Assembly: GCA_964385635.1 (NCBI GenBank)
Contig: CAYLPU010000043.1
Span: 1-41,358 of the forward strand
Length of the DNA stretch: 41,358 nt
Direction of reading: 5' to 3'
Source of the DNA: CAYLPU01 sp964385635
GTDB lineage: Bacteria; Chloroflexota; Anaerolineae; B4-G1
Part shown: one piece after another, positions 8,350 through 15,892 of the stretch
Layout: each line of letters opens with the position of its first letter
Numbering within the stretch: position 1 is the stretch's first letter
Notes under the pieces: model-generated
Told to the model about the DNA's origin: nothing
Databases searched by the model: none
Seen by the model: the letters and a program-made list of their open reading frames with translations, nothing else
Made by a program: the position numbers and the translations under genes

Positions 8350-9885
8350 ATGGTCATCGTGAAACAAGTTGCTGCTGTCATTCTGGCTGCGGGTGGGTCC
8401 ACCCGCTTCGGTCAATCCAAGCAACTCCTCGATTGGGGTGGTATATCGCTCCTGGCCCACGTCGCCGATGTGGCGCTGGCCGCGGGACTATCGCCGGTGA
8501 TCATTGTGCTGGGCTGCCAGGCAGAGGCCGCCCGCAAAGCGCTGGGCGCGCGGCCCGTGCAGTCTGTGATGAACTGGCGCTGGGCAGAGGGGTTGAGCAC
8601 CTCGGTGCAGATAGGGCTAGCACCACTCCCGCCCGAGACCGAGGCGGCGATCTTTCTGCAATGCGATCAGCCGCTGGTCACGGCCAACCTGTTGCGGGCG
8701 TTGGTGGCCCGCTTCGAGGAGACCAATGCGCCCATCGTCCATCCCACGCATGCCGGTCAGCGCAGCCCGCCGGTGCTGTTCGCCCGCCGCCTCTTCCCCG
8801 AACTGGCTGCTGTCAGCGGCGACGAGGGAGGCCGCGCCGTCATCGCCCGCCACACCGATGAGGTGGTCACCGTCGAAGTACCCGACCCAGACACGCTATC
8901 CGACATAGACACCCCCACCGACTACGAGCGACTACGAGCCTCCATTCTCCATTCTCCATCCTCCATTCTCCACCCCATCACCCACCTCATCGTGGACATG
9001 GACGGCGTCCTCTGGCGCGGCGACGAGCCGATAGCGGGCCTGGCGGAGTTCTTCGCCTTCCTGCGCGAACATCACATTGACTTTGTTCTGGCTACGAACA
9101 ACTCCAGCCGGCTGCCGGAGCAATACGTGGCCAAACTGGCCCGTTTCGGCGTCGAGGTTCCCTGCGAATCTGTGCTGACCTCATCCCAGGCCACAGCCGC
9201 CTACCTGGCGACCCTCACGCCGCCGGGCACCCGCGTCTACGCCCTGGGCGAGGAAGGGATACGGCGGGCATTGGAGCAGCACGGCTTCGTGCTGGCCGAC
9301 GAGGACGTCGCTTACGTCGTCTCCGGCTGGGACCGGCGACTGACGTGGGACAGGTTGGCGACGGCGGCACTGCTCATCCACGCCGGAGCGGGCTTCGTCG
9401 GCACCAACCCAGACACCAACTTCCCCACCGAGCGGGGGCCGGTGCCGGGCAGCGGCGCGCAATTGGCGGCACTGGAGATCACCACCGGCGTCGCACCGGT
9501 CGTCGTCGGCAAGCCGGAGCCGTGGATGTATGAGGAGGCAATGCGGCGGATGTGGGCACGGGGGGGCACGGTCGGAGACCGGCCCCAACAAGAGGTCGGA
9601 GACCGGTTCCAGCAAGAGGGGGCACGGTCGGAGACCGGCCCCAACAAGAGGTCGGAGACCGGCCCCAACAAGAGGTCGGAGACCGGCCTCAGCAGGAGAG
9701 AGACCACCGCCGTCATCGGCGACCGGCTCGATACCGACATCGCCGGCGGTGTGCGGGCCGGCCTGACCACCATACTCGTCCTCTCCGGGATCACCACCGA
9801 GGCCGGCCTGGCTGCCTCGCTGGTTAAGCCAGACCTGGTGTGCGCGGATATCAGGGAATTGACAACGATGTGGGAGCGAGTATAA
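8350..9885 (+). CDS. Fusion: MobA/MocA-like nucleotidyltransferase + HAD-IIA (NagD-like) hydrolase
   Basis: 511 residues from the ATG at 8350. GGGAGG lies very close to that ATG, so a GTG at 8359 is equally possible. Residues 5-195 are an NTP-transferase of the MobA/MocA type: LAAGGSTRFGQSKQLL binds nucleotide, LQCDQPLV is the metal site, and it ends with DIDTPTDYERLR, the usual C-terminus. Residues from about 212 are a HAD-IIA phosphatase: nucleophile motif DMDGVLW, ATNNSS, GKPEPWMYEEA and GDRLDTDI. Between them lies a short-repeat peptide (SILHSPSSILHP). A second repeat tract of about 43 residues splits the last two HAD motifs. Each half equals a complete free-standing protein, so repeat insertion at a former gene boundary is a likely origin. 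Substrates cannot be told from sequence. Confidence 0.8.
   Translation: MVIVKQVAAVILAAGGSTRFGQSKQLLDWGGISLLAHVADVALAAGLSPVIIVLGCQAEAARKALGARPVQSVMNWRWAEGLSTSVQIGLAPLPPETEAAIFLQCDQPLVTANLLRALVARFEETNAPIVHPTHAGQRSPPVLFARRLFPELAAVSGDEGGRAVIARHTDEVVTVEVPDPDTLSDIDTPTDYERLRASILHSPSSILHPITHLIVDMDGVLWRGDEPIAGLAEFFAFLREHHIDFVLATNNSSRLPEQYVAKLARFGVEVPCESVLTSSQATAAYLATLTPPGTRVYALGEEGIRRALEQHGFVLADEDVAYVVSGWDRRLTWDRLATAALLIHAGAGFVGTNPDTNFPTERGPVPGSGAQLAALEITTGVAPVVVGKPEPWMYEEAMRRMWARGGTVGDRPQQEVGDRFQQEGARSETGPNKRSETGPNKRSETGLSRRETTAVIGDRLDTDIAGGVRAGLTTILVLSGITTEAGLAASLVKPDLVCADIRELTTMWERV
8938..8974 (+). repeat. CCATTCTCC repeat at the domain-fusion junction
   Basis: tccattctcc attctccatc and further units form a degenerate 10-base tandem exactly between the MobA-like C-terminus and the HAD nucleophile strand. 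It encodes SILHSPSSILHP and belongs to the same family as 4731-4788. Confidence 0.8.
9571..9698 (+). repeat. Five 24-base tandem units inside the HAD domain
   Basis: gtcggagaccggccccaaca plus agag repeats at 9571, 9595, 9627, 9651 and 9675. An 8-base ggggcacg spacer after unit 2 puts units 3-5 in a different phase. Units 1-2 read roughly G-D-R-P-Q-Q-E-V, whereas units 3-5 read S-E-T-G-P-N-K-R, and the overall frame is kept. The units are close variants of the repeats at 7359-7441. Confidence 0.85.
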
Positions 9886-9968
9886 ATGCTCAAACAATCG
9901 GCCCGGTGCTGACATCGCCAGTGGCAAACGACCTGTGTGTATCTAAATCCTGGTCACAAGTGAGTGAG

Positions 9969-11012
9969 ATGCAATCCGCGCTTCACCTCTACGACCTCGA
10001 CTTTCCCACCCTCAAGTCCCTCCTGGCGGACTGGGGCGAGCCGGCCTACCGCGCCCGGCAACTCTGGGAGTGGCTCTACGTTCACCTGGCCGGCTCCTTC
10101 GACCAGATGACCAATCTCCCCCGGTCGCTGCGCGAGCGCCTGGCGACGAAGACGACCATCGGCATACTACAGGTGGCGGACACGATGCAGTCGGCCGATG
10201 GGGAGACACGCAAGGATCTACTCCGCCTGGCGGACGGCGAGACGGTCGAGGCGGTACTGATGCGCTACCAGCGCCGCCGCACCGCCTGCATCTCCACCCA
10301 GGTCGGCTGCGCCCTCGGCTGCGCCTTCTGCGCCACCGGCCAGATGGGCTTCCGCCGTGACCTCTCCGCCGGTGAAATCGTCGCCCAGGCTCTCCACTTC
10401 GCCCAAATCCTCCGCACTGAGGGGGAGCGGTTGACCAACGTCGTGCTGATGGGGATGGGAGAACCGCTGGCTAATTACGACGGTTCGCTGGCCGCCATCC
10501 GCCGCCTGATCGACCCAACGGGGTTCAGATTGGGCCAGCGGCACATCACCCTCTCCACCGTGGGACTGGTGCCGTCCATCAAGCGGCTGGCGGGGGAGGG
10601 CTTGCAGATCACCCTCGCTATCTCCCTCCACGCCGCCACCGACCAGTTGCGCGACCAACTCGTCCCGGTCAACCACCGCTACGGGCTCGATGCCCTCTTT
10701 GAGGCCTGCACTCACTACACCGAGCGCACCGGACGACGGGTCAGTTTCGAGTGGGCGCTCATCGAGGGAGTGAACGACACACCAGAGCAGGCCCGGGCGC
10801 TGGTGGCCCGCCTCGCGGGGCTCCTGGCCCACGTCAATCTCATCCCCCTCAATCCCACCTCGGGCTACGCGGGCCGGCCGTCCTCCGGCACTGCGCTGGC
10901 GGCCTTCACCGAGGAACTCGAACGGCGCCATGTCCCCTACACGGTCCGTGTGCGGCGGGGCGTCGAGATTCAGGCTGGCTGCGGGCAACTGCGTCAGTGC
11001 AGCACAGGCTAG
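9969..11012 (+). CDS. rlmN: 23S rRNA (adenine(2503)-C(2))-methyltransferase RlmN
   Basis: 347 residues, the normal length. This radical SAM enzyme methylates A2503 of 23S rRNA and A37 of some tRNAs. The cluster-binding CALGCAFCATGQ (CxxxCxxC) is near residue 113. VVLMGMGEPLANYD, HITLSTVGLVPSI, LAISLHAA and the C-terminal GCGQLR with its essential cysteine are all present. The start is the ATG at 9969, since family similarity begins a few residues later (LYDLDF). The frame is open back to 9840 but the extra residues look unrelated. It lies 83 bases after the MobA-HAD gene and 71 before rpe, consistent with one transcript. Confidence 0.94.
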   Translation: MQSALHLYDLDFPTLKSLLADWGEPAYRARQLWEWLYVHLAGSFDQMTNLPRSLRERLATKTTIGILQVADTMQSADGETRKDLLRLADGETVEAVLMRYQRRRTACISTQVGCALGCAFCATGQMGFRRDLSAGEIVAQALHFAQILRTEGERLTNVVLMGMGEPLANYDGSLAAIRRLIDPTGFRLGQRHITLSTVGLVPSIKRLAGEGLQITLAISLHAATDQLRDQLVPVNHRYGLDALFEACTHYTERTGRRVSFEWALIEGVNDTPEQARALVARLAGLLAHVNLIPLNPTSGYAGRPSSGTALAAFTEELERRHVPYTVRVRRGVEIQAGCGQLRQCSTG

Positions 11013-11083
11013 AGACAGTTGTCAAACAGAGCAGGCCGCCACCAGTTGCCAAATCTTCCAACTCAGTGTATCATATCTCCTTG

Positions 11084-11857
11084 ATGACCCAGACTATCAA
11101 AATCGCTCCCTCTATACTCGCCGCCGACTTCGCCCGCCTGGCCGAGGCGGTCGAGAGTGCCGAGGCCGCCGGTGCGGACTACATCCACGTGGACGTGATG
11201 GACGGCCACTTCGTGCCCAACATCACCATCGGTCCGCTCGTCGTGCGCGCTTTGCGGCGCGTCACGCAGCTCCCGCTCGACGTGCATCTGATGATCAGTG
11301 ACCCAATGCGCTACGTGCCCATCTTCGCTGAGGCCGGCGCCGATAGGCTCACCGTCCACGTCGAGGCCACGCCGCACCTGCATCGCGCACTGCAGCAGAT
11401 TCGAGACTCAGGCGTGCGGGCCGGCGTCTCTCTGAACCCGGGGACGCCAGCGGCTGCCATCAGCGAGGTCCTGAACGACGTGGGGTTGGTACTGGTGATG
11501 ACCGTCAACCCAGGCTTCGGCGGACAATCTCTCATCAAACACACGCTGCACAAGATCGCGCGGGTGCGGGAGATGCTGGATAATGCCGGAAGTGAGGCGG
11601 AGTTGGAGGCAGACGGCGGTATCGGGCCTCAGACAGCGGAGCGGGTCGTGGCTGCCGGGGCGACGGTGCTGGTCGCTGGCGAAGCCATCTTCGGCGCGCC
11701 GGAGGGGGTTGCAGTAGCGCTCCCGGCCATCCGCGAGGCGGCCCGCAGGGGGCAAAACGCACGGATCGAAAGCAGGCAAAAAAGGGGGTCTAACGAGCCT
11801 TGTTCAGCGTCCGCAGGCAGCGAGTACAGAGATACATCCGGCGCATGTGGCCGTTGA
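11084..11857 (+). CDS. rpe: Ribulose-phosphate 3-epimerase with unusual C-terminal extension
   Basis: A TIM-barrel enzyme interconverting ribulose-5-P and xylulose-5-P. Recognisable motifs are APSILAADFARL, the metal/catalytic HVDVMDGHFVPNITIGP, LDVHLMI, VNPGFGGQ and LEADGGI. The start is the ATG at 11084; the longer frame upstream overlaps rlmN. At 257 residues it exceeds the usual 215-225. The last 35 or so (from about ARRGQNARIES) are Arg/Ser-rich and unlike the family. The extension runs 68 bases antisense into the 3' end of the convergent rpmB gene, as if the original stop was lost and the frame now ends inside rpmB's complement. Catalytic residues are intact. Confidence 0.92.
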   Translation: MTQTIKIAPSILAADFARLAEAVESAEAAGADYIHVDVMDGHFVPNITIGPLVVRALRRVTQLPLDVHLMISDPMRYVPIFAEAGADRLTVHVEATPHLHRALQQIRDSGVRAGVSLNPGTPAAAISEVLNDVGLVLVMTVNPGFGGQSLIKHTLHKIARVREMLDNAGSEAELEADGGIGPQTAERVVAAGATVLVAGEAIFGAPEGVAVALPAIREAARRGQNARIESRQKRGSNEPCSASAGSEYRDTSGACGR

Positions 11858-11972
11858 TCTCCACTCGCACGCGCTGGATGTTGGGTTTAAACTGACGGTT
11901 TGTTGCACGTTTGGAGTGACTGACGTTATGCCCGAACTGGGGGCCTTTGCCACACATCTCACATTTTGCCAT
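11790..11972 (-). CDS. rpmB: 50S ribosomal protein L28, zinc-ribbon form
   Basis: 60 residues starting MAKCEMCGKGPQFGHNVSHS, typical L28. Four cysteines (C4, C7, C49, C52) form the Zn-binding C+ version. The ATG at 11972 follows GAGGTGG by 7 bases. The gene points away from the asp23-fakA group and converges on rpe, with a 68-base antisense overlap at the 3' ends. rpmB divergent from asp23/fakA is a recurrent bacterial arrangement, which supports both calls. Confidence 0.95.
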   Translation of the reverse strand: MAKCEMCGKGPQFGHNVSHSKRATNRQFKPNIQRVRVEINGHMRRMYLCTRCLRTLNKAR

Positions 11973-12007
11973 TATATACCACCTCGAAATCGTCTGTAGT
12001 GGAGCGT

Positions 12008-12036
12008 ATCATAACACAAGAAGTGCTTTCGTGCAA
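12008..12036 (-). promoter_or_regulatory. Candidate rpmB promoter
   Basis: On the minus strand TTGCAC (12036-12031), 17 bases, then TATGAT (12013-12008). The start near 12001 gives a leader of about 28 bases. The -35 match is weak. Confidence 0.45.
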
Positions 12037-12104
12037 CCGTAATGGAAGTGGGAAATTGGGTCTACTGAATCCACCAACTTGCTGTTCCAACACTGGAGGA
12101 ATTG

Positions 12105-12461
12105 ATGCCAGAACAAGAGCGTACTCTGGGGCGTATTGAGGTCTCGCTCACAGCCATCGCCAGCATTGTGAACGAGGCGGTGCTGACCTGCTATGGCGTC
12201 GTAGGGACTGCCGCCAAGGACCTGACCACCGGCATTGCCAACCTCCTCTCCCGCGATAGTAAGCGCGGGATTGAGGTGCGCGTCAAGGATGGGCGCATCA
12301 TTGTTGATGTGTACGTGATTATCGAGTACGGCACCCGCATCGTTGCCGTGGCTCGCAGTGTTATGAATGTTGTGCAGTTCAGCGTTGAGCGGGCACTGAG
12401 CGTACCCGTCGCCGAGGTCAACGTCCACGTCGAGGGGCTGCGCATCAGCGATATTGACTGA
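12105..12461 (+). CDS. Asp23/Gls24 family envelope stress protein (copy 1)
   Basis: 118 residues. GRIEVSLTAIASIVNEAVLTCYGVVG is the conserved Asp23 opening. It is followed by GIEVRVKDGRIIVDVYVIIEYG and a VEVNVHVEGLRI-like end (here VAEVNVHVEGLRI). Asp23 proteins polymerise at the membrane through AmaP. The ATG at 12105 is chosen because GGAGGA ends four bases before it; an in-frame TTG three bases earlier is too close. It sits directly upstream of fakA, the usual place for this paralogue (yloU-yloV order in Bacillus). Its exact role in these bacteria is unknown. Confidence 0.88.
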   Translation: MPEQERTLGRIEVSLTAIASIVNEAVLTCYGVVGTAAKDLTTGIANLLSRDSKRGIEVRVKDGRIIVDVYVIIEYGTRIVAVARSVMNVVQFSVERALSVPVAEVNVHVEGLRISDID

Positions 12462-12485
12462 GGTTGGTTGAGGGAGAGTAGCAGG

Positions 12486-14144
12486 TTGACAGACGAGAAT
12501 CTATCAGCGGCCACAAGGCCATCTCCGCGCCTGACTACGAATGGTCAGGGCTTCAAGCGCTTGTTCCGAGCCGCGTTGGCCTGGTTACAACATCACCAGA
12601 CTGCCATCAATGTGCTAAACGTTTACCCGGTCCCTGACGGTGACACAGGGACCAATATGGTGTTAACGATGCAATCTGCCTGGGCCGAGATCGAAGATTC
12701 GCCAGAACGCAACGTGGGGCAGATAGCCCATCAGATGGCTCATGGCGCACTGATGGGCGCTCGGGGCAACTCCGGCGTCATCCTCTCTCAGATCTGGCGC
12801 GGATTCGCACGCAGCCTGGATGACAAGGACGACTACTGCGCTCAAGACCTGGCCGCTGCCTGCCGGGAAGCCTCAGCGACCGCCTATAGAGGCGTGGTGA
12901 AACCGGTCGAGGGCACCATCCTCACCGTCGCCCGCGCCATCGCCGACACAGCGACCCGGCAGGCAGAAGAGACTGAGGACCTGGTGCACATGCTGGAACA
13001 CATGGTATTCGCTGCCCACGAGGCCGTCGTGCTGACCCCTTCGCTGCTCCCGGTGCTCCGGGAGGCCGGGGTGGTCGATGCCGGCGGCCAGGGCCTATTC
13101 ATCATTCTAGAGGGGATGTTACGCTATATGCGAGGAGAACCTGTCGCCGAGGACGCACGGCTGATCGCAGCGGTGGACCTCGTCACTACGGAGTTGCAGC
13201 CTGGTGAGGCTGGCTATGGCTACGACGTGCAGTTCCTGATCGTCGGACAGGAACTCGATGTGGACGCCATCCGTCAGAGAATCATAGAGATGGGCGAGTG
13301 CCCACTCGTCGTGGGCGACCCCACGACTGCCAAGGTTCACGTCCACGTGCCCGATCCTGGCGTCCCCATCAGTTACGGGGCCAGCCTCGGCTCGCTGCGC
13401 GACGTCGTGGTTGAGGACATGCAGGCCCAATATCAGGATTTCATCGTCGAGCGCGATCTCCCGCTGTCACCTTCACCTCAGTCTCCTCAGGACATCGGCG
13501 TCGTGGTTGTCGTCCTGGGTGACGGCCTGGCCCGCGTTTTCCAGAGCCTGGGCGTGAGCAGTATTGTGCGTGGTGGCCAGACGATGAATCCCAGCACCCA
13601 AGACTTGCTGGAGGCCATCGAGAATCTATCGGCCGAGCGGGTGATCCTGCTGCCTAACAACAGCAACGTCATTATGGCTGCCGAGCAGGCCGGCGCGCTC
13701 AGCAGCAAACCGGTGGCCATCATCCCCAGCCGCTCCATCCCGCAGGGCATCGCGGCACTGCTGGCAATCAATTATCAGGGCGATTTCGAGACCAACGTGG
13801 CCACTATGACGAGCGCAATAGAAGAGGTCGAAACAGGGGAGGTCACTACTGCAACCCGCTCAGCGACGATCAACGGCGTGGAAGTCGCTGATGGACATAT
13901 TATCGGCTTGCACAACGATGAACTCAAAGTTACCGGCGCAACGGTCGAGGAGGTCGTGCAGGCACTGCTGAGGGAGATGAATGCAGCCCAACACGAGATC
14001 ATCACCCTGTACTATGGCGAAGCCGTCAGTGGGAGCGACGCCAGCGCACTGGCCAGCCTCCTGCGGCAGGACTGGCCCGACCAGGAGGTCGAGGTCGTCA
14101 CCGGTGGGCAGTCTCATTATCATTACATCCTTTCGGTGGAATAA
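12486..14144 (+). CDS. fakA: Fatty acid kinase, ATP-binding subunit FakA (DAK2 domain)
   Basis: About 552 residues. The N-terminal DhaL-like kinase domain has NVYPVPDGDTGTNM (Mg-binding aspartates), GALMGARGNSGVILSQ and AGVVDAGGQGL. The middle domain carries GYGYDVQFLIVG and AKVHVHVPDPG. The C-terminal domain has ILLPNNSNVIMAAEQA and IPSRSIPQGIAALLA, all as in FakA/YloV. FakA phosphorylates a fatty acid held by a FakB (DegV-family) protein. Two such genes follow directly, so a complete FakAB kinase is encoded. A TTG at 12486 with AGGGAG nine bases upstream is preferred; TTG at 12468 is possible. A Ser/Pro-rich linker (LPLSPSPQSPQ) near residue 326 looks like another small repeat insertion. 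Confidence 0.9.
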   Translation: MTDENLSAATRPSPRLTTNGQGFKRLFRAALAWLQHHQTAINVLNVYPVPDGDTGTNMVLTMQSAWAEIEDSPERNVGQIAHQMAHGALMGARGNSGVILSQIWRGFARSLDDKDDYCAQDLAAACREASATAYRGVVKPVEGTILTVARAIADTATRQAEETEDLVHMLEHMVFAAHEAVVLTPSLLPVLREAGVVDAGGQGLFIILEGMLRYMRGEPVAEDARLIAAVDLVTTELQPGEAGYGYDVQFLIVGQELDVDAIRQRIIEMGECPLVVGDPTTAKVHVHVPDPGVPISYGASLGSLRDVVVEDMQAQYQDFIVERDLPLSPSPQSPQDIGVVVVVLGDGLARVFQSLGVSSIVRGGQTMNPSTQDLLEAIENLSAERVILLPNNSNVIMAAEQAGALSSKPVAIIPSRSIPQGIAALLAINYQGDFETNVATMTSAIEEVETGEVTTATRSATINGVEVADGHIIGLHNDELKVTGATVEEVVQALLREMNAAQHEIITLYYGEAVSGSDASALASLLRQDWPDQEVEVVTGGQSHYHYILSVE

Positions 14145-14177
14145 GTAGTCAGTTAGCCAAGTAGTAGCGGAGGTTCC

Positions 14178-15044
14178 GTGTCCAGGGTCTACATCGTCAC
14201 CGACAGTGCGGCAATCATCGAACCGGCCGTCGCCAAGCGGCTTAACATCACCGTCGTACCTCTGACCGTCCGAATTGATGATCAAGACTACCAGGACGGC
14301 ACGGATTTGAGCCACGAGGAGCTACTGCTCCGTATGGCGCGCCAGCGCGTACATCCCAGGATCATCAGCCCGACAGCCGATCAATTTCGGCGCATATATA
14401 GCCGCTTGACGCGCCACACCGACCAAATTATCTCGCTCCACTCCTCGGCCAGTCTCAGCCTCGTTCACCGCGAAGCCCAGATTGCGGCCCGCGAGTTCCT
14501 GGGGCGCTGTGACATCGTAGTGATGGATTCAGAGACCCTTTCCTTGGGCTTAGGCATCCTGGTGCAGGAAGCAGCACAATTGGCCAACATGCCCATCCCG
14601 TTGGGCGAGATCATGCGCCAGATCCGGGGGGTCATCCGGCGCATCTACATCGTGCTCATCGCCGACACGCTGGACTATTTAGAATACAGCCATCTCATCA
14701 GCCCAGCCCAGGCCATCCTGGGCACGATGCTGGGGATCAAACCCTTCCTGGCAATTGAGGATGGAGAGATCATCCCTATGGAGAAGGTCCGCAGCCGCGA
14801 ACGGGCGATAGACAAACTGGCCGAATTCGCCGGCGAGTTCTCCGACATCGAACGTATAGCCATCTTGCAGAGCACCCCCTACCCTACGGAGAAGACGAGG
14901 ATGCTGCTGGAGCGACTGGAACTCATAGAGCCGAGACACGAGTTTCCTATCCTGCTCTATGGCCCGCTGCTGGCCTCCCACATCGGGCCGGATGGGATGG
15001 GCCTGGTGGTGTACGAGGGAATGGGCAAGGAGGTGTTGCCCTGA
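14178..15044 (+). CDS. DegV family protein (FakB-like fatty acid-binding), copy 1
   Basis: 288 residues starting MSRVYIVTDSAAIIEP. DegV proteins hold a fatty acid in a buried tunnel and present its carboxylate to FakA. The opening VTDS motif, SPTADQFRRIYSRL, the ISLHSSASLSLVHREAQIAA helix and IVVMDSETLSLGLGILVQEAA all fit the family. The GTG start follows GGAGG. The serine that usually contacts the lipid head group is plausibly within HSSASLS. The gene overlaps the next degV by one base (TGATG), so the two are translationally coupled. The two copies differ enough to suggest different acyl-chain preferences, by analogy with FakB1/FakB2. Confidence 0.85.
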   Translation: MSRVYIVTDSAAIIEPAVAKRLNITVVPLTVRIDDQDYQDGTDLSHEELLLRMARQRVHPRIISPTADQFRRIYSRLTRHTDQIISLHSSASLSLVHREAQIAAREFLGRCDIVVMDSETLSLGLGILVQEAAQLANMPIPLGEIMRQIRGVIRRIYIVLIADTLDYLEYSHLISPAQAILGTMLGIKPFLAIEDGEIIPMEKVRSRERAIDKLAEFAGEFSDIERIAILQSTPYPTEKTRMLLERLELIEPRHEFPILLYGPLLASHIGPDGMGLVVYEGMGKEVLP

Positions 15045-15889
15045 TGGGCCAGGTGCACATTCTCACCGATAGCACGTCCGATGTGCCCCTCGAAGTGGCG
15101 GCTCGATTGCGTATCACCGTCGTGCCAGCCTACGTCCAGGTCGGCAATCGCAGTTATCGCGATGGGCCTTTTCCTGGGAGCCTCAGTCGGGAGGAGTTCT
15201 ACACCCAACTGCCCACTATGTCGGTCGTGCCGACCACCGCCGTACCGCCGGCCCATGAGTTTGCCATGGCGTATCGCGGCTTGGTCGGAGAGGCGGATGA
15301 GGTAATCGCCATCGTGATCTCGGCCGAGCTGAGCGGAATGTATAACGTCGCTCACCTGGGCGCACAGGAGGTGCCGGATTTGAAGGTGCACATCGTAGAC
15401 TCAGGACAGGTTACGATGGGCCTCGGCTGGATGGTCATCGCGGCGGCCGAAGCAGCCGCGAGTGGCAAGAGTGCCGGGGAGATCCTGGCCCTGGTTGAAG
15501 ATATGAAGCATCGAGTGCACGTCTATGCTATGCTCGACACATTGAAATACCTGCGCCGCAGCGGGCGGGTAGGCTGGGCACGGGCAAGGGCTGCTCATAT
15601 CCTGCACATCAAGCCGATTGTGGAAGTGCTCCTGGGCAAGGTCAGAGAATTGGGACGGGCGCGGACAAGAGTCCGGGCCATTGAGCGGTTGGTGGAACTC
15701 ACGCGCGACCTGGGCCCATTGGAGCGACTGGCAATCCTTCACACGTACGCTCCTGGGGTGGAGGGTCTCCACCGCCGCCTGGCCGATCTTTGCTCACCCA
15801 GGCAACAGCATACCGTCGCAGTCACGACTATCATCGGCGCTCACGTGGGACCGCGGGGGCTAGGCGTGGCTGCCGTGACCGCTGAGTAA
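15044..15889 (+). CDS. DegV family protein (FakB-like fatty acid-binding), copy 2
   Basis: 281 residues starting MGQVHILTDSTSDVPLEVA. It has the family GPFPGSLSREEFYTQLPTM loop, TTAVPPAHEFAMAY, VIAIVISAELSGMYNVAHLGA and VDSGQVTMGLGWMVIAAAEAA. The DTLKYLRRSGRVGWARA segment before a second lobe that ends HVGPRGLGV is characteristic. The ATG overlaps the stop of copy 1. recG follows after three bases. The tandem of two FakB candidates directly after fakA makes this a compact FakA-FakB-FakB unit. Ligand identity cannot be read from the sequence. Confidence 0.87.
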   Translation: MGQVHILTDSTSDVPLEVAARLRITVVPAYVQVGNRSYRDGPFPGSLSREEFYTQLPTMSVVPTTAVPPAHEFAMAYRGLVGEADEVIAIVISAELSGMYNVAHLGAQEVPDLKVHIVDSGQVTMGLGWMVIAAAEAAASGKSAGEILALVEDMKHRVHVYAMLDTLKYLRRSGRVGWARARAAHILHIKPIVEVLLGKVRELGRARTRVRAIERLVELTRDLGPLERLAILHTYAPGVEGLHRRLADLCSPRQQHTVAVTTIIGAHVGPRGLGVAAVTAE

Positions 15890-15892
15890 GAT

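Noticed and set aside
9571..9698. Possible CRISPR array (five 24-base repeats)
   Set aside because: The units abut directly with no unique spacers, lie inside a gene in frame, and no cas genes are present.
10218..10988. 256-codon minus frame over rlmN
   Set aside because: Shadow of rlmN, which has all radical SAM motifs on the plus strand.
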